DNA of 64,000 nucleotides from Amycolatopsis thermophila (GTDB taxonomy: Bacteria; Actinomycetota; Actinomycetes; Mycobacteriales; Pseudonocardiaceae), in assembly GCF_030814215.1 (NCBI RefSeq), contig NZ_JAUSUT010000001.1, positions 3,658,001 through 3,722,000 on the forward strand. Reading direction: 5' to 3'. This document shows, piece after piece, positions 7,141 through 15,434 of the stretch (position 1 is the stretch's first letter; each line of letters starts with the position of its first letter). Position numbers and translations under genes: made by a program. A model generated the notes under the pieces. The model was given only the letters and a program-made list of their open reading frames with translations. It had not been told where the DNA came from and ran no database searches.

Positions 7141-9063
7141 TTACGGCAGGAGCAGGAACGCCGGGCCGTTGGGCACGCCCAGACCGGTGACGTTGTCGTA
7201 ACCCGCCGTGGTGTGGATCGACAGGTTCTGCCAGTCCAGTTCACGCGCGGACGTGATCAGGCCGTCGGTGGCGTCCACCGAGTTGGCGTAGTCCACCCGC
7301 ATCACGGCCCCGTCGACGTGCTGGACGTCGCGCACCGCGGGCGACCGCGAGCCGATCTGGTACAGCACCGGGTTGATGAACCCGTGGTGGAACCCGTCGA
7401 GGTTGTCCGACACGGCCATGATCCCGGCCAGCAGCGGCGAGGCCAGGCTGGTCCCGCCGATGCGGTACTGGTCGTAGTACACGCCGTCCGGGAAGGTCTG
7501 CGTCTGCCCGATCAGGAACCCGGTGTTCGGGTCGCCGACCGCCGAGATGTCGGGCACCACGCGGCCCTTCGCCTTGCCGTGCTGGTTCTGCGACGCGAGC
7601 GCGTCCGGCACGACACCCTTCTGGTAGAAGGGCTCGTCGAACAGCACGCTGGTGCCGCCACCGGAACCGGAGGTGTACGCGGGCGGCGTGTAGACCCCGC
7701 CGGTCAGGGTGCTCTTGCCGGTCTCCCACCCGGTTTCGAACAGCGTCCGGCCGTCCTTGCCGATCGCGAGGCTCGTCCCGCCGACCGCGGTCACCCACGA
7801 GTCCGACGCCGGGAAGTCCGCCGACGGCGAACCGAGCCTGGCCGCCTCGTCACCGCTGTCGCCGGAGGAGAAGTAGACCCCGATGCCCTCCAGCGCGGCC
7901 TGCTGCGCGATCTGCGTCCACACCCGCACCTCGGCGGCCGGGATGTCCTCACCCGCGTCGCCGTAGGAGTTGGAGATGATGTCGGCCCGGTGCCCGGCGA
8001 CGATCCAGTTCAGCGCCTCGTCGAGCGAGGCGTCCTGGCAGTCGGACCCGCCGACGTACAGGACGTTCGCGCCCGGCGCCATCGCGTGCACGGCCTCGAC
8101 GTCGAGCGTCTGCTCGCCGTACCAGCCCGCGGCGTCGCACTGGTCCGGCGGCTCCTGGTCCACGTTGGCGGGGAACACCTTCTCCGCGAACTGGGACTGC
8201 CGCAGCGGGTGCGACGGGTCGTTGCGCCGGGCGTACTCGGCCGCGTCGGCGTACAGCGTGGGCGAGGCGAAGGCATCCACGATGGCCACCGTGGTGCCGC
8301 TGCCGTCGGCGCGGACCTTGTCCAGCCCGTACGCCGAGCGCAGCTGCGCCGGCGTGTAGCCGCACGGCGCGTACGGCCGCTGCTGCCCGTTGTACGCCGG
8401 GTCGGTCGTGTCGATCTTCTCGCCGTAGTACGTGCTGCACGGCGGCGCGTTGCGGAAGCCGCCCGGGGGCGGCACGTCCGCCGGCGATCCGTCCGTGGTG
8501 TCCGGCTTCATCAGCGCGGTCGCCTGGTCGACCCCGATCACGCCGAGGACGTCGCCCGCCAGCGCGGCCGGAACCGACAGCTCCTTGTCGGCCGCGCGCA
8601 GCACCTGGCCCTCGACCCGGTACTTCGCCAGGTCCACGCCGAAGGCCTGCTCCACCTGGCCGGTGGTGCCGGTCGCTTCGACGTAGGCGCGGTTGGCGGG
8701 GACGTCACCGATGGCGAACCCGCTGCCGGACAACCAGTTCCGCACCGCACCGAGCGTGGCGTCGCTCGCCGCGAAGGAGTCCCGGACCTGGTCGGGCGAG
8801 AGGTAGTGCCGGAAGGAGGGGCTGGACGGGTCGGACACGGCGCGGGCGGCGGCGTCCGCGCCGGCCTGGTCACGCATGGTGAGGTAGACCCGGAAGCTCA
8901 GCTTCGCGGACGGGGACGAGTCGGCGACCTTGGACTGCGGGGTCGCCCACAGCGGGTGGGACAGCGGGATCACGGCGCGCCCTTGTGCGGCGGCGGTGGC
9001 CGGAGCGGCGAGCACGCCACCCGCCAGCGCCAGTGACGCGACAACGGTCAAAGCTCTTCGCAT
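7141..9063 (-). CDS. Secreted S53 family peptidase (sedolisin/kumamolisin type)
   Basis: Acid-active serine-carboxyl protease made as a secreted proenzyme. Residues 1-26 form a Sec signal peptide ending in ATAAA. A Pro-kumamolisin activation domain follows (to about residue 190, with FRHYLSPDQV). The catalytic domain has E317 and D321 in EQTLD and the nucleophile S539 in GGTSLASPL, and a candidate oxyanion aspartate in NSYGDAGED. The C-terminal GYDNVTGLG segment fits the calcium site. At 640 residues it is typical of full-length actinobacterial sedolisins. Start is the ATG at 9063. It is probably monocistronic or co-transcribed with mtnA, whose stop is 60 nt upstream. Confidence 0.92.
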   Translation of the reverse strand: MRRALTVVASLALAGGVLAAPATAAAQGRAVIPLSHPLWATPQSKVADSSPSAKLSFRVYLTMRDQAGADAAARAVSDPSSPSFRHYLSPDQVRDSFAASDATLGAVRNWLSGSGFAIGDVPANRAYVEATGTTGQVEQAFGVDLAKYRVEGQVLRAADKELSVPAALAGDVLGVIGVDQATALMKPDTTDGSPADVPPPGGFRNAPPCSTYYGEKIDTTDPAYNGQQRPYAPCGYTPAQLRSAYGLDKVRADGSGTTVAIVDAFASPTLYADAAEYARRNDPSHPLRQSQFAEKVFPANVDQEPPDQCDAAGWYGEQTLDVEAVHAMAPGANVLYVGGSDCQDASLDEALNWIVAGHRADIISNSYGDAGEDIPAAEVRVWTQIAQQAALEGIGVYFSSGDSGDEAARLGSPSADFPASDSWVTAVGGTSLAIGKDGRTLFETGWETGKSTLTGGVYTPPAYTSGSGGGTSVLFDEPFYQKGVVPDALASQNQHGKAKGRVVPDISAVGDPNTGFLIGQTQTFPDGVYYDQYRIGGTSLASPLLAGIMAVSDNLDGFHHGFINPVLYQIGSRSPAVRDVQHVDGAVMRVDYANSVDATDGLITSARELDWQNLSIHTTAGYDNVTGLGVPNGPAFLLLP

Positions 9064-9123
9064 TGGGCCGAGATTAGAACCGCGTGCCGGAAAAGCCAGG
9101 GGGGCGGCGAATTCGTTACCGGG

Positions 9124-10143
9124 TTACCGAAGAAAGTCGGGAAACCGGCAAATGGGGTTTCCCGGCACCATCGGGCCCTTTTCGGTGACCACCGCGGTGA
9201 TCAAATCGGCCGGTGTCACGTCGAACGCCGGGTTGAACACTTCCGTTCCGGGCGGTGTGACCGGAATGCCGGAAAACGTGGTGATCTCTTCCGGTGCTCG
9301 TTCCTCGATCACGATCGACTCGCCCGACGGCAATTCCGGGTCCACAGTGGACGACGGCGCGACCACGACGAACGGCAGCCCGTGCCGGGCGGCGGCCAGT
9401 GCCAGGCCGTACGTGCCGATCTTGTTCGCGACGTCCCCGTTCGCGGAGATCCGGTCCGCCCCGACGACGACGCAGTCCACCATCCCGCGGGCCATCGCCG
9501 ACGCCGCCGCGGAGTCGGGCAGCACCCGGTGCGGCACGCCCGCCTCGGCCAGTTCCCACGCGGTCAGCCGCGCGCCCTGCAGCAGCGGCCGGGTCTCGTC
9601 GGCCAGCACGTACTCCAGGTGCCCGGCCGCCTGGAGGTGCCAGACCACGCCGAGCGCCGTGCCCCAGCCGACCGTCGCCAGCCGCCCGGCGTTGCAGTGC
9701 GTGAGCAGCCGCAACGGCCGCCGTTCGCAGTGCTGGAGGATCAGTTCGGTGGCGCGGGCGGACGCTTCGCGGTTGAGCCGTTCGTCCTCGTCGAGGAGGG
9801 CGAGCGCTTCCGCGAGCACCGCGTCGGGACCCTCGGCGAGCCGGGACAGCGCCCGCGCGACGCCCCAGCCGAGGTTGACCGCTGTCGGGCGGGCGTTCGC
9901 CAGCCGCGCCGCGTCGTCGCGCACCGCGGCCGGGTCGTCGTGGGCGAAGGCCGCGAGTGCCGTGCCGAGCGCACCGGCCCCGCCGAGCGCGGGCGCGCCG
10001 CGCACGGCCAGTCGCCGGATCGCGTCGATCAGTTCGTCGACGGTGCTCAACCGCAACGTCCGGTACTCACCCGGCAGGGCGACCTGGTCGATGATCTCGA
10101 CCGCGCCCTTCACCCAGTCGATGGTTCTGCGCACGCCCTCCAT
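9124..10143 (-). CDS. mtnA: S-methyl-5-thioribose-1-phosphate isomerase
   Basis: Converts methylthioribose-1-phosphate to methylthioribulose-1-phosphate in methionine salvage; homologues also act on 5-deoxyribose-1-phosphate. Family marks are the RGAPALGGAGALG N-terminal phosphate loop, the catalytic Cys in THCNAGRLAT and the Asp in VVGADRISANGD followed by NKIGTY. The length of 339 residues is normal. No other methionine-salvage gene lies within the window, so it probably works with unlinked mtn genes. It diverges from trpB2 across a 73-nt gap. Confidence 0.9.
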   Translation of the reverse strand: MEGVRRTIDWVKGAVEIIDQVALPGEYRTLRLSTVDELIDAIRRLAVRGAPALGGAGALGTALAAFAHDDPAAVRDDAARLANARPTAVNLGWGVARALSRLAEGPDAVLAEALALLDEDERLNREASARATELILQHCERRPLRLLTHCNAGRLATVGWGTALGVVWHLQAAGHLEYVLADETRPLLQGARLTAWELAEAGVPHRVLPDSAAASAMARGMVDCVVVGADRISANGDVANKIGTYGLALAAARHGLPFVVVAPSSTVDPELPSGESIVIEERAPEEITTFSGIPVTPPGTEVFNPAFDVTPADLITAVVTEKGPMVPGNPICRFPDFLR

Positions 10144-10216
10144 TCAACGCCATCTGGACGCCGCTGCCGACCAGGCCTAACTTGGGGAAACCGCGCGAGG
10201 GGAAGGGGTGCCGCCC

Positions 10217-11569
10217 ATGACCGGCCGGACGAAATACCTGCTCGACGAATCGGACCTGCCGACCACCTGGTACAACGTGGTCCCCGACCTGCCGGAGCCG
10301 CCACCACCGCCGCTGCACCCGGCCACCCGGGAGCCGGTCGGCCCGGACGACCTCGCGCCGCTCTTCCCGCAGGCGCTCATCGCCCAGGAGGTCACCCAAG
10401 ATCGTTATGTCGACATCCCAGGCGAGGTGCTCGACGTCTACCGGCTCTGGCGGCCCTCGCCGCTGTACCGGGCGCGGCGGCTGGAGAGGGCGCTGGGCAC
10501 ACCGGCGCGCATCTACTACAAGTACGAGGGCGTCAGCCCGGTCGGGTCGCACAAGCCGAACACCGCGGTCCCGCAGGCGTACTACAACGCGGCCGAGGGC
10601 ATCCGGCGGCTGACCACGGAGACCGGCGCCGGGCAGTGGGGCAGCGCGCTGGCGTTCGCCTGCGCCACGTTCGCGCTCGACTGCGAGGTCTGGCAGGTGC
10701 GCGCCTCCTACGACCAGAAGCCCTACCGCAAGATCATGATGGAGACCTTCGGGGCGACCGTGCACCCCAGCCCGTCGAAGGAGACCGCGGCCGGCCGCGC
10801 CGTGCTGGAGAAGGACCCGGATTCGACGGGCAGCCTGGGCATCGCGATCAGCGAGGCCGTCGAGCAGGCCGCCGCCGACCCGGACACCCGCTACGCGCTG
10901 GGCAGCGTGCTCAACCACGTCCTGCTGCACCAGACGGTCATCGGGGAGGAGGCGCTGCTGCAGTTCGAGCAGGCCGGGGACAGCCCGGACGTGATCGTCG
11001 GCTGCACCGGCGGCGGCTCGAACTTCGGCGGGCTGGTGTTCCCGTTCCTGCGGGAGAAGCTGGCCGGGAAGATCGCCCCGGTGATCCGGGCCGTCGAGCC
11101 GGCCGCGTGCCCGTCGCTGACCCGTGGCCGCTACGCCTACGACTTCGGCGACACGGCGGGCCTGACCCCGCTGATGAAGATGCACACGCTCGGTCACGAC
11201 TTCATCCCGGACCCGATCCACGCCGGCGGCCTGCGCTACCACGGCATGTCGCCGCTGTTGTCGCACATCTACGAGCTGGGCCTGCTCGAGGCGATGGCGG
11301 TCGGGCAGCAGGAGTGCTTCGCGGCCGGGGTGCGGTTCGCCCGCGCCGAGGGCATCATCCCGGCACCCGAGCCGACGCACGCATTGGCCGCGTGCGTCCA
11401 GGAGGCGTTGCGCTGCAAGGAAACCGGCGAGGAGAAGGCGATCCTGACCGCGCTGTGCGGGCACGCGCACCTGGACCTGCCCGCCTACGCCGCGTTCCTG
11501 TCCGGCCGGATGACCGACAACGAGCTGCCCGAGTCGGTGCTGGCCGAGTCGCTGGCGGGGCTGCCGTGA
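10217..11569 (+). CDS. trpB2: TrpB2-type tryptophan synthase beta-like protein
   Basis: PLP enzyme of the TrpB2 subfamily, which condenses indole and serine to tryptophan, often without TrpA. K113 in GSHKPNTA is the PLP lysine, and GCTGGGSNF is the phosphate-binding loop. The roughly 80-residue N-terminal extension ([10 protein letters not shown]) and the 450-residue length are TrpB2 traits. I chose the ATG at 10217, eight bases after GAGGGGAAGGGG; an upstream GTG at 10208 would add MPP. No trpA or other trp biosynthesis gene adjoins it. Instead its stop shares GTGA with tryptophan 2,3-dioxygenase, coupling a tryptophan-forming enzyme to a tryptophan-degrading one. Confidence 0.9.
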   Translation: MTGRTKYLLDESDLPTTWYNVVPDLPEPPPPPLHPATREPVGPDDLAPLFPQALIAQEVTQDRYVDIPGEVLDVYRLWRPSPLYRARRLERALGTPARIYYKYEGVSPVGSHKPNTAVPQAYYNAAEGIRRLTTETGAGQWGSALAFACATFALDCEVWQVRASYDQKPYRKIMMETFGATVHPSPSKETAAGRAVLEKDPDSTGSLGIAISEAVEQAAADPDTRYALGSVLNHVLLHQTVIGEEALLQFEQAGDSPDVIVGCTGGGSNFGGLVFPFLREKLAGKIAPVIRAVEPAACPSLTRGRYAYDFGDTAGLTPLMKMHTLGHDFIPDPIHAGGLRYHGMSPLLSHIYELGLLEAMAVGQQECFAAGVRFARAEGIIPAPEPTHALAACVQEALRCKETGEEKAILTALCGHAHLDLPAYAAFLSGRMTDNELPESVLAESLAGLP

Positions 11570-12312
11570 CCGACGAGCACGCGTCGCTGACCTACACCTC
11601 GTACCTGGCGCTGGACGACCTGCTCTCCGCCCAGCACCCGCGGTCGGCCGAGCACGACGAGCTGTTGTTCATCGTGATCCACCAGGTCTACGAGCTGTGG
11701 TTCAAGCAGATGCTGCACGAGCTGGGGTTCCTGCAGGAGAAGCTGGTCGCGGGCGACACCGCGCACGCGATCCGCACGTTGCGGCGAGTGTTGACGATCA
11801 TGAAGGTGGTGGTCGCGCAGATCGACGTGCTGGAGACGATGACGCCCAGCCAGTTCACCAGCTTCCGCACCCGGCTGGACGCGGCGAGCGGGTTCCAGTC
11901 GGCCCAGTTCCGCGAGCTGGAGGCGGTGCTCGGCCGGCGCGACCGCGGGGCGTTCGCGCACTACCCGGAGGGCAGCGAGGCGCGTGGCCGGATCGAGGCG
12001 GCCATGGAGCGGCCGTCGCTGTTCGACTCGTTCCTGGCCTACCTGTCGGTGCACGGTTACGACGTCACCGGCGACCGCCGGAAGGTGCTGCTGCGGGTCT
12101 ACACCGACGACGCCGGCCCGGCGACGGTCGCCGAGCACCTGGTCGACCTGGACGAGGGCGTGCAGGAGTGGCGGTACCGGCACGTGAAGATGGTCGAACG
12201 CACGATCGGCGACAAGGCGGGAACCGGCGGGTCGTCCGGGGCGAAGTACCTGAAGGGGACGCTGTTCAAGCCCCTGTTCCCCGACCTATGGGCGGTGCGC
12301 GCCGACCTGTAG
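11566..12312 (+). CDS. kynA: Tryptophan 2,3-dioxygenase
   Basis: Haem dioxygenase opening the indole ring of L-tryptophan to N-formylkynurenine, the first step of the kynurenine pathway. Signature regions are [14 protein letters not shown] (distal His and substrate site), TPSQFTSFR, the axial-His region [12 protein letters not shown] and [11 protein letters not shown]. Length is 248 residues, typical of the compact bacterial form. Translation starts at a GTG overlapping the trpB2 stop by four bases. Its 3' end overlaps the convergent hydrolase gene by 27 nt. No kynureninase is adjacent. The alpha/beta hydrolase next door might be a formamidase, but nothing in its sequence proves it. Confidence 0.93.
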   Translation: MTDEHASLTYTSYLALDDLLSAQHPRSAEHDELLFIVIHQVYELWFKQMLHELGFLQEKLVAGDTAHAIRTLRRVLTIMKVVVAQIDVLETMTPSQFTSFRTRLDAASGFQSAQFRELEAVLGRRDRGAFAHYPEGSEARGRIEAAMERPSLFDSFLAYLSVHGYDVTGDRRKVLLRVYTDDAGPATVAEHLVDLDEGVQEWRYRHVKMVERTIGDKAGTGGSSGAKYLKGTLFKPLFPDLWAVRADL

Positions 12313-13014
12313 GCGGTCCAGCAGCGGGTCCAGCGCGGCCGGGTCCTCGACGTGCGCGTTGTGCCCCAGCCCGGGCAGGACCACCGCGTCCGGTGGCAGG
12401 TGCCCGGCGGGGCACATCGGGTCGTGCTCGCCCGCCGCGAGGACCACCGGCGCTCGCGCGGCGGCCAGCAGCCCGTCCAGATCCGGTGCGCCCACTCCGA
12501 ACGCGGCCTGGTCCAGCGCCAGCCGCCGGCCCCCGGCCAGCCCGCTGTCCACGATCGGCGAGTCCTCGGGCACCAGGCCGTCCAGCCCGGACACCTTCAG
12601 CCACCGCGCGGCCGCCTCGGCCCGCGACTCGAAGGTCTTCGCCGGGCGCGTCGCCTGCGCGGCCGCGCGCGCCAGCTCCTCGGACGTCCAGCGCACCTTG
12701 ATGCCCAGACCGCAAGCCCCGCTCACCCGCACGCCGAACCAACCGCTCGCCAGGGTGAGGGCCACCACCCCGCCGAGGGAGTGCCCCAGCACCGCGACCG
12801 GCGTCCCGGAGGGCACCTCCGCCGCCACCGCCGCGGCCAGACCGCCGAACGAGTACCGGGGGAGCGGGTCCGACCGCCCGTGGCCCGGCAGGTCGGGCGC
12901 GATCCACCGACCCGGCCACCGCTCCACCAGGCCCTCCCACACGGCGCCGGTCGCGCCGAGACCGTGCAGGACGAGCAGCGTCGGCCCGTCCGTACCACCG
13001 GTGCGCACGTACAT
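12286..13014 (-). CDS. Alpha/beta-fold hydrolase
   Basis: The 242-residue cytoplasmic esterase-like protein has oxyanion motif LHGLGATG, nucleophile elbow GHSLGG (Ser about 82), acid in AGEHDPM and catalytic His in LGHNAHVED. No lid domain of recognisable specificity is present. It converges on kynA with a 27-nt overlap and diverges from valine dehydrogenase. The substrate is unknown; a link to N-formylkynurenine hydrolysis is possible by position only. Confidence 0.85.
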   Translation of the reverse strand: MYVRTGGTDGPTLLVLHGLGATGAVWEGLVERWPGRWIAPDLPGHGRSDPLPRYSFGGLAAAVAAEVPSGTPVAVLGHSLGGVVALTLASGWFGVRVSGACGLGIKVRWTSEELARAAAQATRPAKTFESRAEAAARWLKVSGLDGLVPEDSPIVDSGLAGGRRLALDQAAFGVGAPDLDGLLAAARAPVVLAAGEHDPMCPAGHLPPDAVVLPGLGHNAHVEDPAALDPLLDRLQVGAHRP

Positions 13015-13057
13015 CGTTCGATCTTCCCATGGCTTTTCCGCCGAAGACCGCTAAGTT

Positions 13058-13068
13058 TTCCAGTGGAA
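13058..13068. promoter_or_regulatory. Palindrome upstream of valine dehydrogenase
   Basis: TTCCA-G-TGGAA is a perfect 11-bp palindrome in the 153-nt gap between the divergent hydrolase and vdh genes, 100 nt before the vdh start. It could be an operator, though so short a palindrome may be chance. Confidence 0.25.
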
Positions 13069-13167
13069 GCCGACGGGAACGACCTTCCCGGCAGCTCCAC
13101 CACAACCGCACCTCCGCCACGGCGCCACGAACGCCGCCCGGCGGGTCGCAGATGAGGAGTCACCACC

Positions 13168-14244
13168 GTGACGGATGGAGTGTTCGGCCGCGAAAGCGGT
13201 CACGAACAGGTCGTGTTCTGCCAGGACCAGGCGACCGGCCTGAAGGCGATCATCGCCGTCTACTCGACCGCGCTGGGCCCCGCGCTCGGCGGCACGCGCT
13301 TCTACCCCTACCGCAGCGAGAGCGACGCGCTCGACGACGTCCTCGCGCTGTCCAAGGGCATGGCCTACAAGAACGCCCTCGCCGGGCTCGACCTCGGCGG
13401 CGGCAAGGCCGTCATCATCGGCGACCCGTCGACCACCAAGACCGAGGCGCTGCTACGCGCCTACGGGCGCTTCGTGCAGTCCCTCGGCGGCCGGTACTAC
13501 ACGGCCTGCGACGTGGGCACCTACGTCCCCGACATGGACGTCATCGCCCGCGAGACCCGCTACGTCACCGGACGGTCCCGCGACGACGGCGGCGCGGGCG
13601 ACTCGTCGGTGCTGACCGCGTTCGGCGTCTTCCAGGGCATGCGCGCCGCCGCCGAGTTCCGGTGGGGCAGCCCCGACCTGGCCGGGCGTCACGTCGGCGT
13701 GTCCGGGGTCGGGAAGGTCGGGCACATCCTCGTCGGCCACCTCGTCGAGGCGGGCGCCCGCGTGTCGATCACCGACGTGTCCTCCGCGGCGATCGAGCGC
13801 ACCCGGGCCGCGCACCCGTCGGTCGAGGTCGTCGCGGACAACGCGACCCTCGTCCGCACCCCGCTGGACGTCTTCGCGCCCTGTGCGCTCGGTGGTGCCC
13901 TCAACGACGCCACCGTGCCGGAACTGGCGGCGGAGATCGTCTGCGGCGCGGCGAACAACCAGCTCGCCCACCCCGGGATCGAGAAGTCGCTGGAGGACCG
14001 CGGCATCCTCTACGCGCCGGACTACCTGGTCAACGCCGGCGGGGTGATCCAGGTGAGCGACGAGCTGCACGGCTTCGACTTCGAGCGGGCCCGGCGCAAG
14101 GCGGCCGGCATCTTCGCGACGACGAAGGCGGTGTTCGAGCTGGCGCGGTCCGAGGGCGTCCCGCCGGCGACCGCCGCGGACCGGCTCGCGGAGCGCCGCA
14201 TGTCCGAGGTCGGACGGCTGCGGTCCATCCTCGCCGTTTCTTGA
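13168..14244 (+). CDS. vdh: Valine dehydrogenase (Glu/Leu/Phe/Val dehydrogenase family)
   Basis: NAD-dependent oxidative deaminase of branched-chain amino acids, supplying 2-ketoisovalerate and related acyl precursors in actinomycetes. Catalytic-region lysines K68 and K80 lie in SKGMAYKNA and LDLGGGKAV, a spacing typical of leucine/valine dehydrogenases. The Rossmann loop [10 protein letters not shown] is near residue 178. The 358-residue length matches Streptomyces ValDH. The start is a GTG at 13168 with GAGGAG about ten bases upstream. Leucine dehydrogenase specificity cannot be excluded from sequence alone. A strong terminator hairpin follows at 14296. Confidence 0.92.
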   Translation: MTDGVFGRESGHEQVVFCQDQATGLKAIIAVYSTALGPALGGTRFYPYRSESDALDDVLALSKGMAYKNALAGLDLGGGKAVIIGDPSTTKTEALLRAYGRFVQSLGGRYYTACDVGTYVPDMDVIARETRYVTGRSRDDGGAGDSSVLTAFGVFQGMRAAAEFRWGSPDLAGRHVGVSGVGKVGHILVGHLVEAGARVSITDVSSAAIERTRAAHPSVEVVADNATLVRTPLDVFAPCALGGALNDATVPELAAEIVCGAANNQLAHPGIEKSLEDRGILYAPDYLVNAGGVIQVSDELHGFDFERARRKAAGIFATTKAVFELARSEGVPPATAADRLAERRMSEVGRLRSILAVS

Positions 14245-14295
14245 TCCACTTCGGATCCCCGCGCGGAAAACCGAAACACATTCAGGATTCCTGAC

Positions 14296-14336
14296 GTCCC
14301 CCATGTGGCGTGGCGACCCACCGCCACATGGGGGAC
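14296..14336. terminator. Bidirectional terminator hairpin between vdh and DUF5302 gene
   Basis: A perfect 15-bp stem (GTCCCCCATGTGGCG and its complement) encloses an 11-nt loop, between two convergent genes. There is no T tract, as is usual for high-G+C actinobacterial terminators. Confidence 0.75.
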
Positions 14337-14342
14337 CGGTGG

Positions 14343-14534
14343 TCAGCCGCTCTTGCGGCGGAAGGTGCGCTTGCCGGCGGCGGGACCGTGGCCGTGCACG
14401 TGGCCGCCCTTGCCGCCGCCGTGGTCCTGGCGTCCGGCGGACCGGGCGCTCGCCTGCTTGCGGTCGAGCGCCTCGCGGAACCTGCGCTTGACGTCGTCTT
14501 CCGATTCGCCCGGTGAAGCACTGTCTTCGGACAT
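14343..14534 (-). CDS. DUF5302 family small protein
   Basis: Actinobacterial small protein of 63 residues, unknown function. It has an acidic N-terminus (MSEDSASPGESEDD), a basic helix (VKRRFREALDRK), a Gly/His linker and the characteristic RRTFRRKSG-like C-terminus (KRTFRRKSG). The ATG at 14534 has a perfect AGGAGGT ribosome site. A longer frame reaching 14621 would bypass that site and is rejected. It is transcribed alone towards the vdh terminator. Confidence 0.85.
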   Translation of the reverse strand: MSEDSASPGESEDDVKRRFREALDRKQASARSAGRQDHGGGKGGHVHGHGPAAGKRTFRRKSG

Positions 14535-14661
14535 ACGACCTCCTGGGTGTCGCGCTTGCCGGTCCAGCCTCGCAGGCCGGCCCCGCCTTGGCGAGCCGTT
14601 TTCGTCACGATTGGCCACCACGCTGACTGGCGGTGGGACACGGGGGAGCTAGTGTTACGCC

Positions 14662-15381
14662 ATGGCGAAGTCTGCTCCCGTGCCCGGCCGCCCGCGATCG
14701 CGGGACGCGGCGGGTCTGCCCGCGGTCACCCCGGATCGCATCATCGATGCCGCACTCGAGCTGACCGCCAGGCACGGTGTCGAATCCTGGACGCTGCGCC
14801 AGCTCGCCGGCGCGGTCGACGCCTACCCGGCCGTCATCTACCACCACGTGGGTGACCGGGACACCGTCGTCACGGCGGTCGTCGACCGCGTCATCGCCAA
14901 GTACGAGCTGCCGCCGGCCGACCTGGAGTGGCGGGACTGGTGGCGGCAGTTCCTGACGAACCTGCGCCTGGTGTTCATGCAGTACCCGGGTGTCGCCCGG
15001 CGGGTCGCGCTCAACGGCCCCTCCGTGCAGGCCGGCGGGGCCACTGTGGACCGTGCGATGAGGACACTGCTGGGCGCGGGGTTCGAGCAGGAGGAGGCCA
15101 CGATGGTGTGCCGCCTGCTGGTCAGCCAGGCCTGCCTGTTCATCTCGCTGGAGGACGACCAGCGCAAGGCCGCCGAGGTGAAGGACCAGATCAAGGGCGG
15201 CTGGGGCGCGCCGCCACCCGACCCGGACCTGTCCGGGCTGGCGACCCTCACCGAGGCCGTGCACGAGCGGCTGGAAGACCCGCAGCGCAACACCGAGTAC
15301 TTCGGCGAGCTGTTCGACTACGCCGTGGACCGGGTGCTGGACGGCGTTCAAAAGCGCCTGGACGAGATCAAGGGCGCCTGA
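14662..15381 (+). CDS. TetR/AcrR family transcriptional regulator
   Basis: The 239-residue repressor-type protein has an N-terminal helix-turn-helix at about residues 25-70 (IIDAALELTARHGVESWTLR, then PAVIYHHVGDRDTV). The ligand-binding half resembles the TetR_C_11 type. A TAGTGT hexamer ends seven bases before the ATG, so the transcript may be leaderless. It diverges from the DUF5302 gene and ends at a strong hairpin at 15390. No obvious target lies beside it. The ligand is unknown. Confidence 0.87.
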   Translation: MAKSAPVPGRPRSRDAAGLPAVTPDRIIDAALELTARHGVESWTLRQLAGAVDAYPAVIYHHVGDRDTVVTAVVDRVIAKYELPPADLEWRDWWRQFLTNLRLVFMQYPGVARRVALNGPSVQAGGATVDRAMRTLLGAGFEQEEATMVCRLLVSQACLFISLEDDQRKAAEVKDQIKGGWGAPPPDPDLSGLATLTEAVHERLEDPQRNTEYFGELFDYAVDRVLDGVQKRLDEIKGA

Positions 15382-15389
15382 GACGCGAC

Positions 15390-15423
15390 AACGGGCCGCG
15401 CCGGAGGAACGGCGCGGCCCGTT
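15390..15423. terminator. Bidirectional terminator between tetR and vanW genes
   Basis: A perfect 13-bp G+C-rich stem (AACGGGCCGCGCC and its complement) with an 8-nt loop lies between two convergent stop codons. Confidence 0.8.
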
Positions 15424-15434
15424 CGCGTACCCGG

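Noticed and set aside
14535..14621. Longer start for the DUF5302 gene
   Set aside because: The upstream frame passes through the perfect AGGAGGT ribosome site of the ATG at 14534, and the family N-terminus begins at that ATG.
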